NCBI GenBank assembly: GCA_026826555.1
Contig: JAKSZT010054396.1
Span: 19,428,233 to 19,492,232 of the forward strand
Direction: 5' to 3'
Length of the DNA: 64,000 nucleotides
Origin: Tolypeutes matacus
Taxonomy: Eukaryota > Chordata > Mammalia > Cingulata > Chlamyphoridae
Shown here: one piece after another, positions 33,652-45,272 of the stretch
Layout of the letters: each line of letters begins with the position of its first letter
Position numbering within the stretch: position 1 is the first letter of the stretch
The notes under the pieces: model-generated
The model's database searches: none
The model's input: only the letters and a program-made list of their open reading frames with translations
What the model was told of the DNA's origin: nothing
Made by a program: the position numbers and the translations under genes

Positions 33652-34781
33652 CTTCAAACTGCCTCATCCACAGTAGTCTGTTTTAAGAAGTGTTTATTCC
33701 AGAAGGATGAATTCCTGAATGAAGAGGGAAAGTTTAGGAGAGCTAGAATCTCAGGTCATGTATTGTTGGTTTAATCATTGCTCTTTAGTAAATCTGGGTA
33801 AGACACTCAAGTGTTACTGAAGGGTCCTGAAGGTGGCTGTGTATGAAGGACAACATTTTTGTGCAGTTTCTATGCCCTCAAACTCCCTGAGAAATGGAAA
33901 GGGCAAAGAAAGTAGAAATTGATATGGATGTCTATGCCTCAGAGATGGCCATTAGACGTGAATGTGGGGGCACAGGAAGGAGGGTGCCCCAGAGACAAGT
34001 ATTATTACACAATTATTTGTTGTTATGCTCATTATGTGACAGTGTTAGGAGCAGACTTCAGTTTTCATATGCTTTCATTTTTAAATGATTCATGACATCC
34101 AAAGAAATGCTAAAGGCACTTGCCTTCCCAACTGAAAGTACTAAGCATGATCATTCTGAGAAATGCTGGCAGAACAATCGAATGTGAGAGTAGGGTCTAG
34201 AAATCAGATTTTCATGTGTTTGTGCATTTGGGATTCATCCTGGTCAGAAATAATAGTTTCTGTCTTTTATCCTGTGTGTCTCTTTTAAACTTGAATATTT
34301 AAAAGCCCAAGACTGAATTAGAAGTGGATTAGAAATACCTTCATTTTACATAGAGTATCCAGTGAGCTTGCTCGCACTTCATCTCCCTTCCTATACCTGG
34401 GGTCTGAGGAGACTTGGCAGCCCGCGGTAGCCTTGCTGTTCAGAGATATCTTTGGAGGCAGGCACAAAGGTTACCCCAAAACGCCATGTCAACACTGGTG
34501 CTGTTGTTTCACATTTAATCTAAAAGATTCACTCAAAGGTTAATTTCAAGTCTTGTCAAACATGGATGGTTAAAGGCATTGCCTTTTCGGGGCATATCTA
34601 GAAAATGTTGGGGGGATGGGGAGTGGCAAGAGGGCGGATGCAGAGTTTGAACAGGCTGCTTACTGTCAGAGGCACCTTGGATGCACGTTGGGGTATTTTT
34701 TTCTCCACTCAGCAGAAATAGTGGTTGGTGACTATTTGCACAAGGAAACTGGATGGCGTGTGCCTTTTCTAATGTTAAAAT
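33652..34781. other. no recognised feature
   Basis: Unique-looking sequence. Open frames of 60-97 codons are unrecognised. Confidence 0.4.
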
Positions 34782-34791
34782 GGGGCCACTC

Positions 34792-35030
34792 AGAAGCGGC
34801 TGTGGCTCAATTGGTTGGGCTCCCATTTACCATATGGAAGGTCCTGGGTTTGATTCCTGGAGCCTCCTGGTGAAGGCAAAGCTGGCCCGCACGGCGCAGT
34901 GAGCTGACGCAGCAAGATGACACAACAAAGGGAGGCAAGCAGAGAGAAAAATGCACAGCAAATGGACAAAGCGAGCACAAGCAGCAAGGGGGAGATAAAT
35001 AAAAAAATAAATCTTAAAAAAAAAAGGGGG
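34792..35030 (+). mobile_element. xenarthran tRNA-derived SINE (single tRNA head)
   Basis: Head gcggctgtggctcaattggt with GGTTTGATTCC, then aaagctggcccgcacggcgc, agctgacgcagcaagatgac, acaacaaagggaggcaagca, ending in AATAAATCTT and poly-A. ggggccactc (34782-34791) and ggggccgctc (35031-35040) form a 10-bp target duplication with one mismatch. It lacks the second tRNA-like block of the composite copies. The duplication overlaps the first base of the element by one. Confidence 0.9.
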
Positions 35031-35040
35031 GGGGCCGCTC

Positions 35041-35384
35041 TACCCTAGGGCTGTTTTGGGTAACTGTTTTTCATTTTGTGCCTTTATTCCAGGGTAGAGA
35101 TTGCCCATAGATTTTTTTCAAATGGTTTTTATATTTCTATTTGTTTTGATTTCTAGGACTGTGTTTAGATGACAAAAATACCAGATTGAAAGACAATCCA
35201 TCTGGTATCTTTGGCTTTCATAGAAGCCAGTTTGAATCACATCATGGTTGATCCAATGGCTAGAAAACACACATTTACCCAAAATATGGTTGATTCAGTA
35301 TCTCTGAGTAATCCTGGATTTGTCTTCTTGGACTGGCCAGGCCTCTTTGATTTCTCTCTTTGTTCCTTTCTACAATTTGGGAGG
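35041..35384. other. no recognised feature
   Basis: AT-rich unique-looking sequence between the SINE and the next MIR. Confidence 0.4.
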
Positions 35385-35620
35385 CAGTGTGAATAGTGAA
35401 ATGAATATGGAATTCAGAAAGGGAGAGACCCAAGTAGGAATTCTAGTTTTTCCACTTAAGAGCCTTTGCCCTTGGGCAAGTTCTTTAACCTCGCTGCACC
35501 TCAGTAACTTCACCTGATATAAGGCTATTAGTAGATACCTCCTAGGATTTAGGGGAGGACTAATTGAGAAAACCCATGTGAGAGTGCCAAGTTAGGAGCC
35601 CACAGGTTAATATTAGCAAC
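35385..35620 (+). mobile_element. MIR SINE relic
   Basis: Sense MIR: gcccttgggcaagttcttta, acctcgctgcacctcagtaa, gtagatacctcctaggattt, gaggactaattgagaaaacc. Confidence 0.65.
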
Positions 35621-36435
35621 TCCAAAACGGGTGTCTCCTATCGACATTGTTGTTTCCTAGTTTCTTATTTTCTTAATTAGTTGTTACTTTTCTAAAAGCG
35701 TGCTTTCACTCTCCACTTAATATTTTCCTTTGACTTTTCTGGTTTTTCAAAAATTGAGGTATTTATTTTTGAATATTAAATAGTTGTTTATTACTTGTAA
35801 ACAGCATGGTTTCCTAAAACATTTTTAAATTAAAGTGTGCTTTCTAATAGTAATACAATTACCTTGAACAAAGTGGAGTTATAGCCTTAAATAAAGGAAT
35901 ATGACCTGTCAAGAGGCATTTACTGCCTAAGTGAAGAGTGCCATGATGTTAATTATTAAAAGCCACTTTTTCTGAAAACATTTCTCAAGCCCTAATGATT
36001 CTGTTTGTTGCCTATACACATTAGCATTGCCATTTTATACCTTACACTGAGATTGTTCCAAAAATTTGGAAAGGAAATTTCGATATGTGATAAAAAGTTC
36101 AGGTGATCAAACTTTTCTGCCAGTGCACTTTGTCTAAATACTGCTCTCAAAAACCAGATGGCAACTTTGAAGCAGCTTTTTTCTAAAATTATTTTCTATG
36201 GTGGGCCTAATAGTTTGCCCTGTAGATGCCCCAAATATCTAAAACACCTTAAGAAGCTATAACACCTGCACGGACATTGCTAGTGAGGTGCTACGAGAAG
36301 TGAAGCAAACGTGATTCCTTTGGGAAATAAAGTGATTTTTTGTTTGTTTTGTTTTTGTTGAAGAGGTTAAGGTACTCTATAAACCTTCGCTACAAAATAA
36401 AAATCCTCACTGTGGCCCTGGTCACTTAGTGAAGT
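35621..36435. other. no recognised feature
   Basis: AT-rich. A TTTG/TTTTG-rich stretch lies near 36337-36360. No gene is supported. Confidence 0.4.
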
Positions 36436-36442
36436 TGTGATT

Positions 36443-36671
36443 TTTTTTTTTCCCTCCCCTGAGTTGGCTCCTTCGTCTGTTTGCTTGTTGTTTGGCAAAT
36501 TGTCTGCTCGTTTTTTGCTTGTCCGCACATTGTGTTTTTTTTTGTTTTTTTTGTTTTTTTTGCTACTTGTCTGCTCATTGTTTTGTTTTCTTTAGGAGGC
36601 ACCAGAAATTGAACCCGGGACCTCCCATGTGGGAGGTGGGCACTCAACTGCTTGAGCCACATCTGCTCCTC
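36443..36671 (-). mobile_element. xenarthran tRNA-derived SINE
   Basis: Antisense. On its own strand it has gatgtggctcaagcagttga, cccacctcccacatgggagg, tcccgggttcaatttctggt, then an A-rich body with gagcagacaagtagc. The body contains expanded A-rich (AAAAC-like) tracts, seen here as T/G runs at 36533-36561. tgtgatt at 36436-36442 and 36672-36678 is a short target duplication. Confidence 0.85.
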
Positions 36672-36678
36672 TGTGATT

Positions 36679-38104
36679 ATTTTTGAACTATTGTAATGAA
36701 AAGTGAGAGAAAGTTGAACTAAAATCAACATAAAACATATTAAAACCCATGATATTAAACTTCGTTACAGAAAGGGTGAATTTAGACTTCAAATAAGAAA
36801 GGAGAAAGAACTGGGAAAGAGAAAAGAAGGCTTGGAATGGTCTAGGTGGCATCCTTAGCTACTGTGTGGGAGATCTCAGATAAGTGTGATAAAAGTGTTT
36901 TATATGTGAGAAAATTAAAGGGAAAGTCAAGCATGATTTCATTTGTACAGCCTAAAGAACATGGCCTTTTTCATAAACAGTGCATTGTTTGATGATGTCA
37001 TTAGCACATACTGTTCATATGCCCCAAGCTCTTCAAAATAACTAGGTGTTCAAAATAATGTGCATAATGATACAAAATATAACATTAAAAACACTCAAGA
37101 AAGGGACTCTATTGTAGTTGATGAGTATTACTTAGAGCCTAAGTCAGAGGGCAATGTATTTCCTATTCCGCCTTCATGGGTCAGAAACCCAAGGGCTGTG
37201 GGTTCTAATTCTGACCACTGTCCCCTACTTCATTATCTCCTCTATCCCTGCTGTTCTCCCATATCCTCGTCTCTAAGGGGTGATACCAGATGTCATCTGA
37301 GATACTTCAGAAGTTGAGTATGGCTGTACCAAGTAATGAAGATGAACCTTATTACATCTGTAGGAGAACTTGGTTTAGAAAATAAAAGTTCTTTTCAAAT
37401 ATTTTGCTCCTTGCCTTATTCTTTCTGTTCTTCACTTATGTTTCTTCTTGTCTTCAGGAGAAACTACATACGTGTAAGTGATGATTAAATAAAATACTAA
37501 CTAAATCCATCCATAAACCTTTCCATTTACCCACCACCATACTTTTTACACCGCCCCCCCCCCCTTGCTTTTTGCTCAATCTAAATGGGTTTGGTGAAAC
37601 AAGCTACAGTTTTCCAAGTCACACCTACACCAGCAGCTAAGGGATGAAAATATAATATAGTAGATTTTACTATGAAAGGATATAGCTTTACAGAATAAAA
37701 ATAGTTTTCCAGAAAACAAAGAAACTGAAAATTTTAAAAGTAAACTGTCCCCTATCCCTCCCTTATCCTTAAGTATTGAACATCTTCCCCCAGGAAAGCT
37801 ATAGGTATATTGTGTTTTTAGGAGTGTTAAAGGCAAAAATGAAGGCTTAGCACCCTCCCTGTCCCTGAGTTGTGTCTTACAGGAGCGCGTTTGTTTGAAC
37901 ACATACCCGGCTCTTACACTACTTATTATCTGGCTACAAAAATAACTGTCAGTTGTGTTATCTCTCTCGAGCTCCTGAAAAAGGGATAAGCAAGAATTTC
38001 GTTTTTGAGAGACATTCTTAAAATGCTTAAGACTGAGCATCCCCAGCTCGGCTGCTGAGTCTCTACCTCTCCCACCCCATCCCTGCTCCTGCCAACTTTG
38101 GAGA
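36679..38104. other. no recognised feature; C run
   Basis: Poly-C at about 37553-37564. The 215-codon open frame at 37576-38223 (minus) begins inside the candidate enhancer and shows no recognisable family, so I treat it as chance. Confidence 0.35.
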
Positions 38105-38370
38105 AGGCAGTGGACCCTCCTGGCATCTGCACATGTGTAACTGCTCAGAGCCCACGTGGTTTGCTTTTGTGACGCTGTGTTTAGAGATGGGCCGTCAAAA
38201 CTGCCGAGGGCTCGCCTGTCCAAGGCCTAATTACATCTGGACGGGGAGGGACAATCAAAGGGACCAGGGCCTTTGTCCTTTTTGTCAGCGTGAGTCAGGG
38301 GGAGGGGGCAAAAGCCAGATTTTTGTTCCCCAAAAAACTTTTCACAGCTGACAGCTGTATGCATACAGTA
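38105..38370. promoter_or_regulatory. strong candidate enhancer (multi-motif block)
   Basis: Repeat-free, GC- and CpG-richer than its surroundings, and dense in motifs: CACGTG (38153-38158), homeodomain TAATTA (38228-38233), TCF/LEF-like ATCAAAG (38254-38260), SOX-like CTTTGT (38271-38276), AP-1/MARE-like TGAGTCA (38291-38297), and paired CAGCTG E-boxes (38345-38350, 38352-38357). The ordering of intact sites is typical of a conserved developmental enhancer. Function is inferred; no expression or alignment data were available. Confidence 0.35.
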
Positions 38371-40524
38371 ACAGTACATTGCAGTGAGCATTCTAAAATA
38401 TGGGGAATCAAGACTTGGATTTGTGTGAAAACCAAGTGATCCAGGGCCAAGTAATTGAGCAGTTCCAATCAAGTCTGATTTTCTCTCTTCCTGATAATAC
38501 AAACATTGGTCATTACAGGGACAAAAGCAGGTGTGATGTATGTGGTCAAATCTTTAATCATTAAAATAATGACTGTGAATATGGACACCTTTTCCCTTAG
38601 GTCACTTTATTTATACTCTGTTGCCATTTAGCCCCAAAGGCACATTTAGTGAATTGGAAAAAGATGTCACATGTAATCCTGTACCAGTTGCACAGCAAGG
38701 AGAAAGGGTTGCAGGCTTGACACTTGTGCAGGGCACAACCTAACCCACTGCCTGATGTCTGTTTCTTATCTTCTGTCTTCCCTGCTGGCTTCTTGTGTAC
38801 CTTTTGTGTTTCTTTAATGGATTAACTGTAGAAAGAGATCAAGAGTGTGTGGAAATGCACTATGACCTAGAATAGCAACAATCAGTGAGGGAATCAGCTA
38901 CCCAGTCTCAAAACACACTCAGAATATCTCTGATGATTCCCACAGAATTGGTGATGATGTGTAGAAACAGGCTGTCTTTCATCTAGTGAAGCAAATCCAT
39001 TTTCAGAAACTACAATCTGATAAATGTCATTCACCCTCCATTTCTCTCCTGGACTGATGTTTTCCTTCCTTACAGAAAACACACAGTCATAGCTCATTAT
39101 ATTAGGATTGTATGATACTACTTTAAAGCAGTGTTGGTGGGACTGTTAGTTATCTGTACTTCAAAGGATGAAAAGCATTATGCAAGAGACTTTGCCATGC
39201 AGGCTTCCAGAATTCTAGCTCTTCAACAGACCTCTTGTAAGGAATCTGAAATGGCGAAGAAGAAAAAAAAAAGTGTAATTTGACTACAAAGTTTCTCCTC
39301 AACCTTGATTAAGGCTTGAAAGACCCCTGCTCCTACTGTGTTTTTGGTGGCGGAGGAGTGAAAACAAGGCTCGTTTTCTGTATGCCTCAGCTGCACCCAG
39401 TAGCCCTAATGGTTAGCACCTCTCACTCTTGCCACTCTAGGATGGTGAACCAATCCTGCCCACGGATCTTTTCTGTTTCTGACAGCAGACACTAGCATTT
39501 AGGTTTAGTTTAGGAAGCAGCACATGCTTTGTGCCAAAGACTCCCAGGCAATACAGTAAACAGGTCATTGTAGCCACAATAAGATATGGGAGATGATGTT
39601 GGAAGGCAGAATCGGGGGTGTCTGCTGTGTGTTGTTTGGCAATTAAAGCTACAGAGTCGGGCTGCTCCTTCTTAGTGTGAAATCACTCTTGTCCCCAGAG
39701 GCTCTCAGGGAATGGTTAATACGGCTTCAAAGAATGTTTAGAAGCTACGACTGACACCTCAGATGCTTTTGCATGCGGAAGTATGTTGCCCAGAAATAGC
39801 AAATGCCAGGTGTTCCCAAAACCTCTCCCACTCTTTGGGATGATGACAGTACATGCAAACATCACTAGGTGGCATAACTGCTCTGGTGTATTATCCTCAT
39901 GGAACTACGTTTGGAACTGCCATGGGCAGCTTTGATGATGTACCTGATAGGACTCATGTTCAGAGGGAGCCGATATGGTTCGTTCTAATAGAGTTGTGGA
40001 TTCTGTTAGCAGTAGATCGCTGGATTGACTCCAGGGGAAAGAGGAGCCACGCATTAGGATCTGTCACTGCAAGTGCCTGTAGACCACAATTAATCCTTCC
40101 CAGGCTGCTGCTGAGACATAGCTGCTGAGAGGAGCTTAGGCTTCCAAGTTTATAAATCAGTAGGCTCCACAAGGCTTGCATGTTCCCCCCCCCCCATATA
40201 TATATTCCTTCCTGATTCCTTCAAAGTTGAGGAGATGGCATTATGACATTCGATGTACCCTCAATGCCTTCTCCTCTTTCTCACTTCTCTCATCCTTCCT
40301 CAGCCTTCTGCAAGAACTGCCCAGCCCCCAGTAACCTCCCTCCCACTTGAGACCCGGTGCCCTTTCATTGTGTGGTTGCTGAGTGCATGAACACGAGCTG
40401 AGGGTCACAGCTTCGAGAACACTACATCTGTACTCCTGTGAGATGAGTATGCTAGGACATCCCATGGCTCCTGGTTAAGTGGCATCCCTGAGAAGGAGGC
40501 ACTATACACGGTGCTTCCCCATGG
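38371..40524. other. no recognised gene; C/AT microsatellite
   Basis: Unique-looking sequence. An 11-C run followed by (AT)5 lies at 40185-40205. The segment 39965-40030 (ccgatatggttcgttctaat ... ggattgactccagg) faintly recalls tRNA A and B boxes but does not fold convincingly. Confidence 0.35.
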
Positions 40525-40755
40525 AATACATTTGTGTTTAGTCCTTGTTCAGCACTTACTAGCTATGTGTTTTTGCTTTTTATTTTAAACAAGTTAATTA
40601 ACCTAAGACTCAGTTTCCTCACCAATAAACTAGGATAATAAGAGTACCTATCTCATTGTGATGAGAATTAAAAGAAATTCTTCATGTGAAGCAATTGCGA
40701 TGGTACGTGGTACACGGTAAGTGCTCAATAAAAAGTAGATTACTGTTGTTATCAA
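40525..40755 (+). mobile_element. MIR SINE relic
   Basis: Sense MIR: gttcagcacttactagctat, aacctaagactcagtttcct, caccaataaactaggataat, agtacctatctcattgtgat, ggtaagtgctcaataaaaag. Confidence 0.7.
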
Positions 40756-40789
40756 AGGAGAAAGTATCACAACTCCTTTGGCTCTAAAT

Positions 40790-40950
40790 CTGTGTTTGTT
40801 TCATTCTCCCTCACTCCTTTGGTCTTTCCACTATGCCGTATTGCTTCTTAATATTTAGTACACCTTTTGGCACCCAGTTATCTGTGGCTCATGTTATCTC
40901 TTCCCGTATATGCCCTCCAAACTAGTGATGTCCTTGAATGTTATGTAATG
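40790..40950 (+). mobile_element. possible L2 fragment
   Basis: gcttcttaatatttagtaca, tgccctccaaactagtgatg, tccttgaatgttatgtaatg loosely follows the L2 3' UTR. Weak. Confidence 0.3.
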
Positions 40951-41116
40951 GCACAGTGCCTTTCTATGTTATTGCCAAAATGCTTTAATAGTCAATAAGA
41001 GAGTGGTTTAAACAACATTCTTCTAACCATGGAAGGGGTCTCATTGTCGACTTTAGAGTTGTTGGAAATATTTACACCAGAAATGAAGTAGATTTCCCAG
41101 ACTGCAGTCTATAGCA

Positions 41117-41332
41117 CAGGGGTCAGCAGCTGTTTTTCTGTAAAGGGTCAAGAGTAAATATTTTCAGCTTTTATGGTCCATACATTCTCTGGCACACTGC
41201 TCACCTCTGCTGTTGAGTATCATCATCGACAATATGTAAACGGATGAGTGTGAATGTGTTCCAGGAAAAGTTTCTTTAAAATACAGGCAATGGCTAGTTT
41301 TGACGGATGGGTGGTGGTTTTCCAAATCCCAG
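41117..41332 (+). mobile_element. hAT-Charlie element, MER58-like
   Basis: A 216-bp relative of the element at 4252: CAGGGGTCAGCAGCTG start, tctgtaaagggtcaagagta, gacaatatgtaaacggatga, gtgttccaggaaaagtttct. Flanks ctatagca and ccataggg agree at five of eight positions, a decayed target duplication. Confidence 0.75.
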
Positions 41333-41459
41333 CCATAGGGGATGGTAAAAAATTATAGTTCATGGTAAATGGGCTTTGTGGTCAAATCAAATGAGTTTGC
41401 TAAATTCTGATTTGGGTCTTTGAACGTCACAGCACCCCTTGCCAAATTAAAAGCACTGA

Positions 41460-42130
41460 GAAGTCCTGCAGTTAATAAACACTTTAACTTTGCTTAATAT
41501 ACTGTTGCCCTTCTACTGTAACATGGAATGTGTTTTACATAACATATCAATTAATTAATACTGCAGGCAAGTATTCCTCACATCAGAATGCTGGATTTTT
41601 TTTCATGTTGATGCAATAAAATCAAACCCACTCTATTTTTTAATGGTAGCATATTTGCATTTATAAAATTATTTTCTTTGGAAGGCATAGTCTTGTATGA
41701 TGACCGACTTCTACTTTTTGCATTTGTTCATAGCAAGAATTTAGCACCTCTTCAGAAAGGAGCCTTGCGCGTTAAATTCGAAAAGGAAGATGTTAGAGTA
41801 GGGTGCGTCGCAATGCTTATCTCCGTGTTGAGCTCCAACTTAAGTGGGAGTTCTTAGAAGCCATGTGGTTTAATACATCTGTCTCCTTGGCTGCTGTGCC
41901 AGCTTTTCATGACAGTGCTTTTCATCATCTGAAACATGTAATTGCTTTCGACGACAACAAGAGAATTGTGGCAGGAGAACTCTCCACAGTTTCCGAAAAC
42001 ACTGAGCTGCCAGCATTTCGGGTCCAGTCAACTTCAGCAGATGTGGTGTTGGGACATGTGGGTTCTCAGACCCAAAGAGGAACCCAAGGGGGAACTACTC
42101 AGAGTAGCTGCCTCCGAGAGCATTCTTTGA
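41460..42130. promoter_or_regulatory. candidate conserved noncoding block
   Basis: AT-rich homeodomain-like motifs (tatcaattaattaatactgc at about 41546, atatttgcatttat at about 41651) precede an unusual CpG cluster at 41768-41825 (gcgcgttaaattcgaaaagg, gtgcgtcgcaatg). A plus-strand open frame runs 41803-42225 (140 codons) and the frame is open upstream across 41737-41850. No family is recognised and splice sites are poor. Could be a regulatory element or, less likely, an exon. Confidence 0.25.
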
Positions 42131-44688
42131 AATTGAGGATTTATGGATGGAGATTTGTCTATAATGCAAAAGCCCAGTGGAACACAGAAGTGGAGGATGG
42201 TGGGGAGGGACAGGTTAAAAAGTGATTCTGTGGTTTGTAACAGGGTCACTCTTGGCTGTACCTGAGCCCAGGAGTTGGCTCCAGGAAATGGCGTGTGCTT
42301 TGGAGAGTTGATGTTAAATAGACGAGACTAAATAGGAAGCCCAAGCCCCACACCCCCACACACACACACGTCCCCATTTAAAACCTTCCTTTAGGCGTCC
42401 CACACAGACAAGAATTGCTCAAGGGGATTATATGGGTCTTGCTGGAAGTGACGTCAAAGTCTTCTTGAGTCCTGAGCTTAAGAAATTTCTGAAACTGCAC
42501 ATGCCAGCAGATCCTCCCTGTCAAGCAAAATAATCAGAAACAGGCTGGCTGCTGGGTCATGATGCTCACTCGTCTTTCGGGATAGAGGCCACCATAAGAT
42601 TCGGAGTGTGGGGTGAGAAGGGAATGGTTCCTCCAGGGGAAGGGGTCTTGTCCTCTCTTCTGTGTGGCTCTTGATAGAGAAGTGAAGCCCTGGATCAGAA
42701 TTTTCTGTGCCTTCATCATTTCAGTGGCCTTGCTGAAGTCAGCCTGGCTAGCCAGAAAGAGGCAACCAGGACACAATGTTCAGCTCTCGCTTCCTGGGAT
42801 AAAGTGGGCACTCGGGTAAGTGAAACTGCATAGCTTAGGAACAAGTCATCAAAGACTTGTGGACCTGACTATGCCAAGAAGACCTGCATATGATTTAACC
42901 AGCAATACCTGCATGACCGTTCTTTCACGTGTTGGTGATGCTATTTAGCTTTAAATATAATTTAAAAGGCAGAAGTCATGAAGGATGGTGATTTAAAATT
43001 CATGAGTCAAGATGGAGCTCAGCGCAGTTTTGAACAGTAGGGTCCCATGCTTTCCTAGGCTGCTGTTTTCCCCCCCCCCCGCCTTTTTTAGGCCTGCATT
43101 CTCTTTCCCAAAACAATATCTAAAAACTTAGCTGTGTAAACATGTTTATCTCTTCTGCTTCCTGAGGAGTTTTAAAGTTACTCATTTTGTCACTGTGGGA
43201 ACAGTGTATTGGAGAGGATGGGTCTATCCTGGAAAATGGGTCCCCCCAAAATATTTGTTGAATGATGATTATATCCTTTATTTATAGCTGGAGAAACCAA
43301 GGCAAAAAGGTTGTTTCCAGAGGACCAGACTTCCTCTGCTTTTCTTTCTGAGTCTATTCAGGATATGAACTATTATGGGCAAAAAAGGATTTGGGGTGTT
43401 TTGTGTACTATCAGGCATACAAAAAAGGAAAAATATAAAACTGTCAATTTCTTAATGGAACAATGCAGCAAATAGAGAAAGATGATTTTTTCTTTGAATT
43501 TTTTTTTCTTGACCACTCTCAGCACACTGATTTTGATTTATATCTTGAGAACAAGGCAAGAGACACTCCAAATAGAAGTTCCAATCGCCCCTTTGAAAAG
43601 GCAGAGAATGCACTGGAGGCTATTACCAAACCCTCTAGAGGCACTTCTGTGGTCTTAATGCGTTTTATTGCTTCCTACTTGTGAACACCCAAGCCCTGTT
43701 GTTTTCCTCTTCAGGCAAAACATGGGTAGCGAATGAGAACAGTAGTCTTCCTTTAGAAATCCTTCCCAAGTCAGAGGACACAAATCAGTCCACCTGGTAA
43801 AACTGCCTTATTTCCTCATTGTGCATGGAGAATGATTCAGCAGAGGCCCATGCCAGGTGCGGCTGGCCTGAAGAGAGGACGTCAACTCCCCACATGCTGG
43901 ACAAGTAGGCAGTTGGAACCCATTCACTCTTAATGTCCCAGAGGACCCACTGTGCTGCCAGGGTGAAGTCATATAGTGCCACTTCTCAGCCAGCTGGAAA
44001 CCCCACCGTCTTGTGGAATAAACAGAAAATCTTCACAGGTTTCACACCAAAAGTGGCACAGTTTATGGTTGGCTGCCCCATGCCAGGTAAGAAATGAATT
44101 AAGGGCTGTGTGAGATCTTGGTGGAATTGCCTAAAATGAGCTCAGTAGGCTGCCCCAAGGATGCTCTCAAAAAAGGGCCTTGAGCTCATGAAGATCACCT
44201 TCCCTTTGATAAACTATACTGTCTGGAGCCAATGCTGGTGGGCTCGGAGGGTCCTGGGTTTCGTTAGAGCAGCCTCAAAGTCAGAAGACCCTGCAAGAGT
44301 TTGCTCCAGAAGAGGCTGGTTCCTTCCTTTCTGCTGAAGGCCCGTTGGAGTCCTGGCTGGGAGCAATCTGCCTCCCTTTCTCCAGTTCCTAACTGGGTCC
44401 TGCTTAGGAATAATACCCCACCCAGTCCAGCTGGAGTTTGTTGATTCTCTTAAGCAAATATTGAGCTAAAATCGCTGAAGGAACTTGTCTGGCCCTGTTG
44501 GCTTACTATAGGGGCTTAGGGCGCACCTCCATTTGGCATGAACACCTGTGCTATGACCAGCTTACCTCGGGCTGGCCTATAAGGGGTGCACGTGGAACTC
44601 CAAGCTGCTCCAACATGGCGGCAGGCTCCATGGCTGTGGCATACAGTTCTGTGTACCCAAGCCCACTTTACCTACCATGAGAAGCTTG
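42131..44688. other. no recognised gene
   Basis: Short (CA)n at about 42353-42370 and a C run at about 43071-43081. The open frames are short and unrecognised. The 44170-44680 part is 5' flank of the solo LTR. Confidence 0.4.
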
Positions 44689-44693
44689 TCAGC

Positions 44694-45267
44694 TGTAGCA
44701 ATTTGGCATTATTTATGAATTCCAAAAATATATATTGGATTATGTTTGTAAACTGGTCTGTTCCTCTGGGCATGATTAAATTATGATTAGGACTTTGATT
44801 GGGCCATGTCAAAAGGATATTGAGTCCCTACCTCCTTGATGGGTGGGGACTCACAGAGAAAACTACGTGGCAGAGAAGAGTTTTGATGTGGAAGTTTTGA
44901 GCTGGAGCCCTGGAAGTGGACACACAGGAGAAGAACACAGAGGAATAGAGACGGCTCCTTAGACATAGCAGTAGCCCCGGGGAGAGAGACAGAGCTGTTC
45001 ACCTAATAATCTACAGCTGGCCTTGTGGAGGGAGCACAGCAGCTGAGCCTGGAGAGAAACAGAGCCCTGGGAAGAGAGGAACCCAGGAAGCCTGAACTCT
45101 TGGCAGACGTCAGCAGCCATCTTGCTCTAACACGTGGCAATAAACTCTGGTGAGGGAAGTAACATATGCTTTATGGCCTGGTAACTCTAAGTTTCTACCC
45201 CCAAATAAATACCCTTTATAAAAGCCAACAGATTTCTGGTATTTTGAAACAGCACCCCGCTGTTACA
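44694..45267 (+). mobile_element. solo LTR with perfect 5-bp target duplication (MaLR/ERVL-type)
   Basis: A 574-bp LTR starting TGTAGCAATTTGGCATT and ending AACAGCACCCCGCTGTTACA. Internal blocks include gactttgattgggccatgtc, cagcagccatcttgctctaa, cacgtggcaataaactctgg and an AATAAA in ccaaataaatacccttt. TCAGC flanks both sides (44689-44693, 45268-45272), the 5-bp duplication expected for this class. There is no internal retroviral region, consistent with LTR-LTR recombination. I recall similar LTRs in xenarthran genomes but cannot name the family. Confidence 0.85.
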
Positions 45268-45272
45268 TCAGC

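Noticed and set aside
37576..38223. Longest open frame, 215 codons on the minus strand
   Set aside because: No recognisable domain, low-complexity composition, no splice or promoter context, and its start lies in a motif-rich regulatory-looking block. A frame this long is expected by chance in 64 kb.
39965..40030. tRNA-like box spacing
   Set aside because: The A- and B-box resemblance is weak and I could not form a cloverleaf with paired acceptor arms.
43200..43300. Possible MLT1-like fragment (ggtccccccaaaatatttgttg)
   Set aside because: Only about 25 bp resembles the LTR start, and the rest does not follow.
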